Shown one piece after another: positions 1-7,723 of a DNA stretch of 64,000 nucleotides; position 1 is the stretch's first letter, and every line of letters begins with the position of its first letter. Source of the DNA: Caldilineaceae bacterium (GTDB lineage Bacteria > Chloroflexota > Anaerolineae > Caldilineales > Caldilineaceae); NCBI GenBank assembly GCA_022823185.1, contig JAJDXQ010000002.1, forward strand, positions 1-64,000. Direction: 5' to 3'. Under the pieces are notes generated by a model, which saw only the letters and a list, made by a program, of their open reading frames with translations, was not told where the DNA came from and ran no database searches. Made by a program: the position numbers and the translations under genes.

Positions 1-261
1 GAGGCCCTGGGTGAGCTGGGTGAGGAGATCTTTGAGATGTTGGGGGATGCGTTTGTCGAGGCGGGCGGCGGTGGAGGAGTTTCTGCCGCCGCGGGCGCGC
101 CAGGCGCTTGTGATGTGGGCGGGGCCATGGGCGAAGCAGTAGCCGTCGAACTGGTCGAGGCCGCGGGCCTGGCAGGGCGAGCCGTCGCGTTTTACGCTTT
201 TGCAGAGTGGTTTACATTGGGGCTTGGTGGGGGCGTGCGCGTGCGCGCAGGAGTCGTTCAT
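1..261 (-). CDS. Small Cys/His-rich protein, 5' part (runs off the window edge)
   Basis: An open frame of 87 codons runs from an ATG at 261 to the window edge with no stop, so the C-terminus is missing. The ATG is preceded by AAGGA about 11 bases upstream. The N-terminal 45 residues carry three Cys (C5, C17, C21) followed by a KRDGSPCQARG stretch and YCFAHGP, i.e. a C-x(n)-C-x(n)-C-x3-H arrangement that looks like a small zinc-binding knuckle. Short proteins with a KxGxPCxA...YCxxH pattern are common, uncharacterised and often found in mobile or accessory regions. The later part is rich in Arg and Ser (WRARGGRNSS). No enzyme function can be assigned. The strong upstream promoter with a dyad suggests a regulated single gene. 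Confidence 0.6.
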   Translation of the reverse strand, partial: MNDSCAHAHAPTKPQCKPLCKSVKRDGSPCQARGLDQFDGYCFAHGPAHITSAWRARGGRNSSTAARLDKRIPQHLKDLLTQLTQGL

Positions 262-381
262 GGTGGGATATCCTTGTTACGGGGTGCTGCCCGAGAGCCG
301 GCCGGTTGGCTGGCGCGGGCGGGGCGGTTGGTTGGCGTCGGGGGAGATCACACAAACGCGAGGGTTTGTAAGACCAGCATG

Positions 382-415
382 GAACAAGTGTACGCGATTG
401 TTCGGGGCTTGTCAA
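382..415 (-). promoter_or_regulatory. Promoter with GAACAA-N10-TTGTTC dyad for the gene at 1-261
   Basis: On the minus strand a consensus -35 TTGACA (410-415) and a -10 TACACT (387-392) are separated by exactly 17 bases. A perfect 6-bp inverted repeat, GAACAA (382-387) and TTGTTC (398-403) with a 10-base spacer, covers the -10 box and part of the spacer, so a bound dimer would block RNA polymerase. The dyad resembles the LexA half-sites GAAC/GTTC but the spacing is 10 rather than 4, so LexA is not assumed. It leaves a leader of about 120 bases before the ATG at 261. Confidence 0.55.
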
Positions 416-915
416 TAGGGAAAGTGGGGAAACCATCAGCATCGCCATCAACGTCAGGCCCAGCCCCGAACCCCGTCAAGAACGAAGCCACCCTCATCTC
501 ATCACCTGTTTTACTCCCAGTTGTCCGGAGGAGCAGGTTAGGAAAATTCTCCTAACCGGACGTAAGAGAGGAACCCTCGAACGTCGCTATCTCGCCGTCG
601 TCGGTATGTTCCACGATTGCGCCCGAACCGGCGTTTTTGCCTGTTTGCAGCCTGATTAGAACAAACTTTTCCGGACAGGAGGCCCGTCGAACTCCTGAAA
701 TCGCTTTGGGGCCATATACACCTTGCACTCCGTAGCGTCCGCCCTGCGTTGTTGACCGCGGGGAGATCCTGATTTGAGCGACGTCCGACCGGAAAACCGC
801 TTCCCCAGGCGCTATTCTCCGCTCCAGAGTGGCGCGTCCCTGGGGGAACCCTTGACCAACCGCGCCCCCCGCGACGGTCCATAAGCACCGGTTTCATTCA
901 TGGTGCGGCAGTCCC
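416..915. other. Intergenic stretch, no gene recognised
   Basis: About 500 bases between the small Cys/His-rich gene and hsdR. The open frames here have no plausible ribosome site, no domain and an amino-acid composition typical of chance frames (many R, S, G). No clear repeat or structured element was seen. Confidence 0.5.
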
Positions 916-3900
916 TCAACCATGCCGGACATCATCCCCTCCGGCTGCAACTCTGTCGTAGGTAAGGGCAAAGGATTTCTCCAGGAGCCAGCGGCGGAAT
1001 GACTCATTGTCGTTGAACTGTTTGAACAGCTCGGTGTAGTCTGAGAGCATCCCGGCTACGGCGCGTCCGAAAATCTTGTCATGCTCGATACGGGCGTTCT
1101 GCCTGTCCGATTTGACCACCGCGTTCTGGTAGGTTTCGTCCCCTTCAACCTGCGGAATCAATTCCTCAGTGATCGCCTTTTCTATCTTGTCGCGGCTCGT
1201 CCAGTCGATGTTGCCAAACAGGTCGTTGAATTCCCGAAGAATGTTGGAGAGCCGGTCCATCTCCGTTTCCGGCTTTTGTCCGCCGCCGCCGGTGGGAACC
1301 GGTCCGATCTCGGCGTCCTCGTCCGGCAGCTGGATGTCGCGCACCGCCTGTTTCTCAATACGGTAGCTGTCCATGTCGATCGTCGCCAGAATCCCCTTCG
1401 AGAGGTCTTCTTCGATGGGCGCGGGCAGTTTGGGAACGAGAAAATTGAGAAAGATGGAGAGTTTCTCCCACTCGGCGTCGGTGTAGGGCAGAATCGCGGC
1501 CAGGAAGGCGTAGGTGCGCAGGAAGGCCTTGGCCTTGCCCTTGAAGTCGACCTGGCCATCCTCGTCCAGCTCCTCCCGGTAGTTCGCAACGCAGGCGTCC
1601 AGGATCGGGTCGAGAAGCTCGCGGCCGCCCTGCGAGAGGTAATGCCCCACCAGCTCGTCCACCTGCAGCGGGCTGTAGACCTGGTAGCCGTCGAGCTCGG
1701 CCTGGAGGTCATGCAGCTTGTTGGGGTCGGTCTCTTCCGCCAGCACGGTAGTGCGGTAGTAGTCGGCGAAGGCTGTCTGGATTGTGTCGATATCGTTGAA
1801 AAAATCGAGCACGAAGGCATCGTGCTTCTGTGGGTGCGCGCGGTTGAGACGGGAGAGCGTCTGCACCGCCCTGACGCCGGAGAGAGGCTTGTCAACGTAC
1901 ATCGTGTGCAGCAGCGGCTCATCGTAGCCGGTCTGAAACTTGTCGGCGCAGACCAGGAAGCGATGGGGCTCCTCACGGATGCGGGCGGCGGTCTGATTCG
2001 AGGAAAAACCGTTGAGCGAGGCCTCGCTGACCTTTGCTTCCCCGTATTCGTGCTCGCCGGAGAAGGCAACGAGCGCACGGTAGGGACTTTTGCGCTCGAC
2101 GAGGAAGGCGCGAATCGCCTCGTAGTAGCTGATCGCATGTTGGATGCTGCTCGTCACCACCATCGCCCGCGCCTGGCCCCCAATCTTCTGCAGACCGGCC
2201 ACCTGCTCATGGAAGTGGTCGACCATGATCTCGGCCTTGAGGCGGATGGCGTGGTCGTGGCCTTCCACATAGCGGCGCAGCTTTTTGCCGGCGCGCTTAA
2301 CGTCGAATTCCGGGTCGGCCGCCACCGTCTTCACCAGCCGGTAGTAGCTGCTGACCGGCGTGTAGTGGGCCAGCACGTCGATGATGAAGCCCTCCTGGAT
2401 CGCCTGCTTCATGGTGTAGACATGAAGGGGCCGGTGCCTGACCGCGCCCTCTTCGGAAAAGGGCGTGCCGAAGATTTCGAGCGTCTTGTTCTTGGGCGTG
2501 GCCGTGAAGGCGAAGTAGCTGGCGTTGCCCAGCATCTTCTTCGACTCCATCAGGCGGTTGATCCGGTCTTCGAATGTCTCTTCCTCTTCCGCCGCCCCGG
2601 CCTCACCCAATGCCATCGACATAGCCGTCGCGGTGCGTCCGCCCTGGCTCGAGTGGGCCTCGTCGATGATGATGGCGAAGTTACGGCTGCGGTGCTCGTC
2701 GCCGACGGCGTCGAGGATGAAGGGAAACTTCTGCACGGTGGAGATGATGATGCGCTTGCCGTCTTCGAGCAGGGTGCGCAACTGGCTGGCACTGTGGGCG
2801 GGCCCGACGGTGGCGGCGACCTGGGCGAATTGTTTGATCGTGTCCCGGATCTGTTTGTCGAGGATCTTGCGGTCGGTGACGACGATGACCGAGTCGAAGA
2901 GCGGGGCGCGTTCCCCCTGCAGCCCGATCAGCTGGTGCGCCAGCCAGGCGATCGAGTTGGACTTGCCGCTGCCGGCCGAGTGCTGGATCAGGTAGCGTGC
3001 GCCGACACCACGCTCGGAGGCGTCTTTCAGAAGCTTGCGCACTACATCCAGCTGGTGGTAGCGCGGCCACAGCTGGGCCCGTTTCGTCCGTCCTGTCTTC
3101 TCGTCCTTCGACCGGACGACCTGGGCAAAGTTCTCGATTATGTTGGTCAGGCTCTCGGGCGTGAGGACCTCTTTCCACAGGTAGTCCGTTTTGAGGCCGT
3201 TCGGGTTGGACGGATTGCCGGCGCCGTCGTTCCAGCCCCTGTTGAAGGGCAGGAACCAGGAGGCCTTGCCCTTCAATTCGGTACAGAACTGCACCTCGTG
3301 GTCATCGACCGCGAAGTGGACCAGGCAGCGGCCCAGCCTGAACAGCGGCTCGTTGGGATTGCGGTCCCGCTTGTACTGCTCAACCGCGTCGTCGACCGTC
3401 TGTTTGGTCAGGCTGTTCTTGAGCTCGAATGTGGCGACCGGCAGCCCGTTGATGAAGAGACAGAGGTCGAGCGCGAGCTGGGCATTGTCGCTGCTGTAGT
3501 GCAGTTGCCGGGTCACGCTGAAACGGTTCTGGCCGTAGCGCTGCCTGGCTGTGACGTTGTCCGCCGACGGCGTGCCGTAGAAGAGGTCGAGGCGGTGCGC
3601 CTGGTGTTTGAGACCCTTGCGCAGCAGGTCGATGGTGCCGCGCTTGTTGATCTCGCCCTGCAGCCGGGCGAGGAACTTGCGCCGCGTGGGGCTGTCTTCC
3701 TCCAGGCTGAGCAGGGCGGCCGTCCCGGGCTGGGTCTGCTGCAGGAAGGCGCTGAGCTGCGCCAGGTCGAGGCAGTAATCGCGGTCATAGTCGTGCGCAC
3801 TGCCGCCGAGCCAGCCTGCGCCGTAAGCGGCCGGACGTTCGCGCAGCCCGTCTGCCGCGGCCGGATCGCAGGGGTGGCCGGTGAGCGCGGTGCAGATGAG

Positions 3901-3936
3901 GCTCTCGAGGCCGGCCTCTGAGGTGTCGGTGGTCAT
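916..3936 (-). CDS. hsdR: Type I restriction endonuclease, R (translocase/nuclease) subunit
   Basis: Motor and nuclease subunit of a type I restriction enzyme: it binds the HsdM/HsdS methylase core, translocates DNA with ATP and cuts unmethylated DNA at a distance. The 1006-residue product has the expected size. The N-terminal nuclease domain shows the PD-(D/E)xK signature, with D157 and the E171-x-K173 pair in FELKN. The helicase core follows: Walker A SAGSGKS at 320-326 and DEAH at 425-428, then the second RecA-like domain around 600-750. The start is put at ATG 3936 (MTTDTSE), the usual N-terminus of this family; an upstream GTG at 3963 is possible. hsdS and hsdM lie upstream on the same strand, with a toxin-antitoxin pair between hsdS and this gene. 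No frame interruption is seen, so the enzyme should be active. Confidence 0.95.
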   Translation of the reverse strand: MTTDTSEAGLESLICTALTGHPCDPAAADGLRERPAAYGAGWLGGSAHDYDRDYCLDLAQLSAFLQQTQPGTAALLSLEEDSPTRRKFLARLQGEINKRGTIDLLRKGLKHQAHRLDLFYGTPSADNVTARQRYGQNRFSVTRQLHYSSDNAQLALDLCLFINGLPVATFELKNSLTKQTVDDAVEQYKRDRNPNEPLFRLGRCLVHFAVDDHEVQFCTELKGKASWFLPFNRGWNDGAGNPSNPNGLKTDYLWKEVLTPESLTNIIENFAQVVRSKDEKTGRTKRAQLWPRYHQLDVVRKLLKDASERGVGARYLIQHSAGSGKSNSIAWLAHQLIGLQGERAPLFDSVIVVTDRKILDKQIRDTIKQFAQVAATVGPAHSASQLRTLLEDGKRIIISTVQKFPFILDAVGDEHRSRNFAIIIDEAHSSQGGRTATAMSMALGEAGAAEEEETFEDRINRLMESKKMLGNASYFAFTATPKNKTLEIFGTPFSEEGAVRHRPLHVYTMKQAIQEGFIIDVLAHYTPVSSYYRLVKTVAADPEFDVKRAGKKLRRYVEGHDHAIRLKAEIMVDHFHEQVAGLQKIGGQARAMVVTSSIQHAISYYEAIRAFLVERKSPYRALVAFSGEHEYGEAKVSEASLNGFSSNQTAARIREEPHRFLVCADKFQTGYDEPLLHTMYVDKPLSGVRAVQTLSRLNRAHPQKHDAFVLDFFNDIDTIQTAFADYYRTTVLAEETDPNKLHDLQAELDGYQVYSPLQVDELVGHYLSQGGRELLDPILDACVANYREELDEDGQVDFKGKAKAFLRTYAFLAAILPYTDAEWEKLSIFLNFLVPKLPAPIEEDLSKGILATIDMDSYRIEKQAVRDIQLPDEDAEIGPVPTGGGGQKPETEMDRLSNILREFNDLFGNIDWTSRDKIEKAITEELIPQVEGDETYQNAVVKSDRQNARIEHDKIFGRAVAGMLSDYTELFKQFNDNESFRRWLLEKSFALTYDRVAAGGDDVRHG

Positions 3937-4020
3937 ATCAGGCACACGGGTGCCATGTAACACTCACGCGCCCCGAGCTTACCCAGGCGCCGTTCGACAG
4001 CTTTAAAAAATCGCAGTCTG

Positions 4021-4314
4021 TCATCTGGCCTTCTCTTTTTCGCAACGCTCAACGTGCCGGCGCAAGGCGCGGTTGATGTCCGTCTGGTAACCGCGACCGC
4101 CCTGGGCGCGGACCCTGAACCATGCAATGACGTCGGCGTCGATACGCAATGTTATCTGCTGCTTCACGGGACGGTAGAAAACACCGCGGCGGGCGCCCGT
4201 CCAGTCAAGGACTTCGGCTATGTCGGAGGTATCAATCTGATCATCGGTTAGTTCTTCCAAAGCCTGCAACTCGGCACGTTGCTTCCCGGTCAGCTCACGG
4301 CTCTCCCTTTTCAT
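4021..4314 (-). CDS. brnA: BrnA-type antitoxin (ribbon-helix-helix repressor)
   Basis: A 97-residue protein following brnT. The C-terminal half reads KQQITLRIDADVIAWFR...YQTDINRALRRHVE, the ribbon-helix-helix fold of BrnA: a short beta strand with alternating residues, then two helices. BrnA neutralises the BrnT RNase and represses the brnTA promoter. The start is ATG 4314, backed by GGAGGG eight bases upstream; it overlaps the end of brnT by 20 bases, which supports translational coupling. Order toxin then antitoxin is usual for the BrnTA family. It lies between hsdS and hsdR, so the pair may act as an addiction module that stabilises the restriction locus (inference). Confidence 0.85.
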   Translation of the reverse strand: MKRESRELTGKQRAELQALEELTDDQIDTSDIAEVLDWTGARRGVFYRPVKQQITLRIDADVIAWFRVRAQGGRGYQTDINRALRRHVERCEKEKAR

Positions 4315-4582
4315 AAGCCCTCCTCTCGTGACTGGTCGCTTTGCGGGCGCTGATGATTCGTCCAACCTCTTCTCCGGTTAGCGGATCAAAGGCGGGTAGG
4401 GTATGAACTACCATCACGATGTTTACAACCCTTCCGATCGTGCGCCAGCGTTCTTCGTCCGGGTACGGGTCTTCAAGCGTCAGCGCCAGCGGATCTTCGA
4501 ATACAAGCACGGCGGTCTCGAAGCTGATTCCGTGTTTTTGGAGATTTGTCTTGCCCTTGGCCGCATCCCATCGCCACTGCAA
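4295..4582 (-). CDS. brnT: BrnT-type toxin (RelE-fold ribonuclease)
   Basis: A 95-residue protein with the BrnT pattern: WDAAKGKTNLQKHGISFE at the N-terminus, FEDPLALTLEDPYPDEERW in the middle, and RIISARKATSHERRAYE at the C-terminus. The K/H/R residues of these blocks are the conserved ones of this RNase family, which stops translation under stress. The start is TTG 4582, with GGAGG ten bases upstream; no ATG is better placed. A consensus promoter lies directly upstream. Full length with all conserved blocks, so probably functional and held in check by BrnA. Confidence 0.88.
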   Translation of the reverse strand: MQWRWDAAKGKTNLQKHGISFETAVLVFEDPLALTLEDPYPDEERWRTIGRVVNIVMVVHTLPAFDPLTGEEVGRIISARKATSHERRAYEKGEP

Positions 4583-4608
4583 CTGTGCGCCGCCTCCGTA
4601 GTAATAGA

Positions 4609-4637
4609 ATTGTAGTTACATGGGGGCCTGGTGTCAA
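4609..4637 (-). promoter_or_regulatory. brnTA promoter
   Basis: On the minus strand TTGACA (4632-4637) and TACAAT (4609-4614) are 17 bases apart. The -10 box overlaps TGTAACTACA (4611-4620), a near-palindrome that is a plausible site for the BrnA ribbon-helix-helix dimer, since BrnA represses its own operon. Transcription would begin near 4602 and run through brnT and brnA. Confidence 0.6.
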
Positions 4638-4694
4638 GGTCAGCGCTGCCGCCCAAGAATGTGACAGTGCGGCGAAAGCCAGCTAGGGCACGGG

Positions 4695-5969
4695 CTATCT
4701 GTCCACAGGTTCCTGTTCCGGGGATTCTGGGGACAACGACGCTGCCGCGGCCCGCACGTCGAGTTTGCCGGTGACAACGTGGGCGATGAGGCTGGCGCGG
4801 TATTCGTTAAGCAAGGTCCTAAAGACTGTCGCTTGCTTCCGAACACGAGACTCAAGCTGCAACATTTCAACCACTCGCTGTTGGGCCCCAATGGGTGGAA
4901 GAGAGATCTTTTCCTTTAAGAGAGTTCTGACATTGAGAGGCCTGTTTCGGCCTGCGGCTCCCCTAGAATTGTGATCAAGGAGAAGTTGGCCCCAGTCGGT
5001 TTGGAAAGCCGCCAATAGGAACCCCGTTTCAGCAATACCTGGCTTACCTCGAAAAATTGGAAAGCGATGGCTCGCGACACAGCCATGTTCGACGCTACTC
5101 GCCAGTGCAATCGCACCTTCCCATGCAAACTGTCCACTGATTACCAAGTCACCCTCTTCGACCCGAAAGAAGTCGGAATTACCTAATTCATCGCCACCTC
5201 TTGGCTCTTTTCGAAAAATCCCGCGACCGCGATTGTAAAGACCAATTGGGGTGTAGGTCTCGTCGCTTGCACGTCTGATCGGCCTTTCGACTATCTCCGT
5301 GACAGCCAAAAGCCTCTTATCTGTCGAATTAAGAGACTTCATCGCTTCTAGTGTGGCAACCTGCCGCGCCTCCTGCAAGAGGGCGATCAGCTTCTCTTTG
5401 GCCTCGATGTAGGGCTGGATGCGGCGGTCGATGTGGTCGAGGTAGCGGGCGATGGCGCGCTGTTCGGGGAGGGGGGGGAGGGCGAACGGGATCTCCTTCA
5501 TCCGGGCCCGTGACAGATCCCACTGTCCAATACGAACACCATCAGACGCTTGGGCAAAGAAAGGGACGTATACTTTGGAACGGATTGCTCTATGAAAGTA
5601 ATCCCCCGTTACTCCTCTAATGTCGAAAGTGAAATAAGCGGGGCTGACGATGCCTTCAAATTCAGAGACGCCATAGGATCCTTGCCAAGCCTTCATCTTG
5701 TTCATAGCAAATTGATCCTTATGGACCACCTTGTAATTCGTCAGATCTTCTGGAATGAAATTGTGGTTCTCATCCATGTTGTCTACATCGCGTAGAATCA
5801 CACCTTTCTCGCGGACTACCGAAAGCAGGGGCAGGTCTGGCCGATTTCTCTCTGTCGTACTCGTCAAAATGCTGCGGAGGTTGAGAACCTCCCAGTGTGC
5901 GGGAATGTCCCTTAGCCAGTCGACGCCGGAGGGCTTGTACGCGGGGTAGGGTGGGAGATTTGCGATCAA
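4695..5969 (-). CDS. hsdS: Type I restriction enzyme, S (specificity) subunit
   Basis: A 424-residue DNA-recognition subunit. The two-repeat plan is visible: a first target-recognition domain (about 20-165), a conserved helix block beginning LPPLPEQRAIARYLDHID (about 165-205), a second recognition domain (about 215-365), and a second block LPPIGAQQRVVEML (about 365-415). Each recognition domain reads one half of a bipartite site. The start is TTG 5969, whose codon overlaps the stop of the upstream TIGR02391 gene in TTGA, a translational coupling signal. The N-terminus YKPSGVDWLRDIPAHWEV is standard for the family. hsdM lies upstream but is separated by three unrelated genes. Confidence 0.93.
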   Translation of the reverse strand: MIANLPPYPAYKPSGVDWLRDIPAHWEVLNLRSILTSTTERNRPDLPLLSVVREKGVILRDVDNMDENHNFIPEDLTNYKVVHKDQFAMNKMKAWQGSYGVSEFEGIVSPAYFTFDIRGVTGDYFHRAIRSKVYVPFFAQASDGVRIGQWDLSRARMKEIPFALPPLPEQRAIARYLDHIDRRIQPYIEAKEKLIALLQEARQVATLEAMKSLNSTDKRLLAVTEIVERPIRRASDETYTPIGLYNRGRGIFRKEPRGGDELGNSDFFRVEEGDLVISGQFAWEGAIALASSVEHGCVASHRFPIFRGKPGIAETGFLLAAFQTDWGQLLLDHNSRGAAGRNRPLNVRTLLKEKISLPPIGAQQRVVEMLQLESRVRKQATVFRTLLNEYRASLIAHVVTGKLDVRAAAASLSPESPEQEPVDR

Positions 5970-6766
5970 GAAGTGACCCTCGATCCTTCCTTCGAAGGAA
6001 GCTCCTCGGTTGGAAGTTTCTCGATCTTCGTTAGTGTGGTGCTGATCAACAAGAGAGCAGCCTCTGCCTCAGCAGGGTTGGGATAAATATCATTGTGCGA
6101 TAGCGGGTTGCGGCTGAGTGCGTATAGCCCCTTGAAAAGGTTCAGATACCCTTCGCGCTCTTTGTCCGGCAACAGTCCTCCCGTGGCGCCATCAGGACAA
6201 AATATCGCAACGACGAGCTTGTAACCGTCGATTGCACTAGAAATTTCAAACCGCTCGACCAATCTCGTCTTGAAAATGGGCCATGCTTCTCTGACTGCGG
6301 CATTCAGTTGCCCTGATGTGATGTGGGGCAAGAGGCGGATGCTGAGTTCGTCATCAAGGACCGATCTGCTGGCATACCATATGTCAAATTGCTTGAGGAC
6401 TCCTGGTATGTCGTTGCGCACTATGTCAATTGGATCATGCGCGCATTCCCTAGGGGTACTCTCTTTCAGCCTGCGACTGATCCAATAGACGTGTCTTCCC
6501 AGAGAGCTTGAGTCTATGTCCGCATCCGAAGGAAGCGCCGACAGCAGTTTGTCAACAGCCTGCCCCAAATCTGCTGCTTGATTGCGTAAACGCTCCAGTT
6601 CTTTCCCTGAATCTTCTCTAGCGCTGGAAAAACGTTCGGATGCCACATACTGTGACAGTGCCAGCCCGAGTGCCATCGCCTCGCCAGATGCACTCATTGC
6701 CATTTTATATATATGGGAATGGTACGTTATTGTTGGGCGGCCAATTCGTTTTGCACGTCTAGTCAA
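5966..6766 (-). CDS. TIGR02391 (Hypoth_Ymh) family protein, possible abortive-infection factor
   Basis: A 266-residue soluble protein. Its last 110 residues match the Ymh/TIGR02391 pattern: KTRLVERFEIS, a glycine-rich turn, GYLNLFKGLYALSRNPLSHND, and a final helix. The RNPLxH motif is shared with several HEPN-like abortive-infection domains. The N-terminal 150 residues are helical and unassigned. The start is TTG 6766, with GGAGG about 11 bases upstream; an in-frame ATG lies 21 codons later. It overlaps hsdS by four bases, so it belongs to the hsd transcript. TIGR02391 proteins are found in phages and defence regions but lack a demonstrated role, so a defence function is inferred from context. 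Confidence 0.7.
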   Translation of the reverse strand: MTRRAKRIGRPTITYHSHIYKMAMSASGEAMALGLALSQYVASERFSSAREDSGKELERLRNQAADLGQAVDKLLSALPSDADIDSSSLGRHVYWISRRLKESTPRECAHDPIDIVRNDIPGVLKQFDIWYASRSVLDDELSIRLLPHITSGQLNAAVREAWPIFKTRLVERFEISSAIDGYKLVVAIFCPDGATGGLLPDKEREGYLNLFKGLYALSRNPLSHNDIYPNPAEAEAALLLISTTLTKIEKLPTEELPSKEGSRVTS

Positions 6767-6997
6767 TTCTAGTTTTTCCTCCGATGATGAGTCCCAAGAA
6801 TTCGTACTCCGCGATCCCTTTGTTGACTACTCCAAGGTCAATTCTCCTTGCCCACAGCTAACGCGTCGACGCTCGCCAGCATGTCAAGGGGTCCTTTTGA
6901 GATTTTCCCCTCTTACGTCCCGCCAATGAGCTCCCTCAACACCCTCTCTGGCTCGCGCAACGGCTGCGGCTCAGTAGGAATGGCAATGTAGAGTTAG

Positions 6998-7597
6998 TCA
7001 ACCCAGACCTTTTATCACTTTCAGGAACTCATCCAACAATTCTAGATAACTGAGGATCGAGAGGGCCGCGGCGGCGAGAGTGACCAGAGTGAATGCAAGC
7101 TTGAAGAGCCGTCCGAAGACACTTCTTTCTGCTCGAGCCGAATTGAAACCAGCAGTGCCAAGAAGAAAAAAGGGCAGTCTTGCTAACCAGTTGAAGATTC
7201 GCCACGCCCACCAGAGAGGGTTGAATGTTCTCAGGATCGAACGAGAATGATTGGACGTATAAACGCCTTGGGCCCGTAACACAGAATCGATTACTTGTGC
7301 AGGGGACAAGCTGTAATGGTCCAGAAGGAACAAGTTTTCCACTAAGTCTATGTTCTGTGAAGGCCCTCCGATAAAGCGTGGAGGGGTCCAGCTGATAACT
7401 GGGTAGACTTCAGCGGCATACACAATCTCTCGTACATCTACAAGCATTAAATTGAGTGAAGTACGAGCTTCGCTTGCCCTTTCGACTTGCCCTACCTGAT
7501 GAGCCAAAAAATAAGTATCTACAAGTTCAAGAAATTTATCTAATCGTTCCTGGCGTCTGAGACTCTCCCAGAACGTGATGTTTCTGTAATCGTTCAC
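6998..7597 (-). CDS. Membrane protein of unknown function, KAP NTPase partner
   Basis: A 199-residue protein not recognised as a known family. The first 120 residues are soluble and charged. Two hydrophobic segments follow, roughly 130-152 (rich in Trp/Phe) and 165-190, so it should sit in the membrane with a large cytoplasmic N-terminal domain. The start is GTG 7597 with AGGGA upstream. It lies 126 bases after a KAP NTPase that has no membrane segment of its own. Since many KAP NTPases are membrane-bound, this protein may supply the anchor (inference). Confidence 0.65.
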   Translation of the reverse strand: MNDYRNITFWESLRRQERLDKFLELVDTYFLAHQVGQVERASEARTSLNLMLVDVREIVYAAEVYPVISWTPPRFIGGPSQNIDLVENLFLLDHYSLSPAQVIDSVLRAQGVYTSNHSRSILRTFNPLWWAWRIFNWLARLPFFLLGTAGFNSARAERSVFGRLFKLAFTLVTLAAAALSILSYLELLDEFLKVIKGLG

Positions 7598-7723
7598 TTC
7601 GGTAGTCCCTTATACGTCTTAACGCATGCATTCGTAGCCCGCCTTAACGCTGTCTGGATGGACGATGTCCCTTTTCCTCACAACTGCTGTCCAGAACTGC
7701 CTGTTCCCGTGTTCACCCCTCCC

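Noticed and set aside
538..897. 119-codon frame on the minus strand before hsdR
   Set aside because: Ser/Arg/Gly-rich, no motif, no ribosome site; treated as intergenic.
1081..3921. Very long open frame opposite hsdR (over 900 codons)
   Set aside because: It mirrors the codon structure of hsdR in a GC-rich gene; composition is dominated by V, R, G, L and D, with no domain and no ribosome site.
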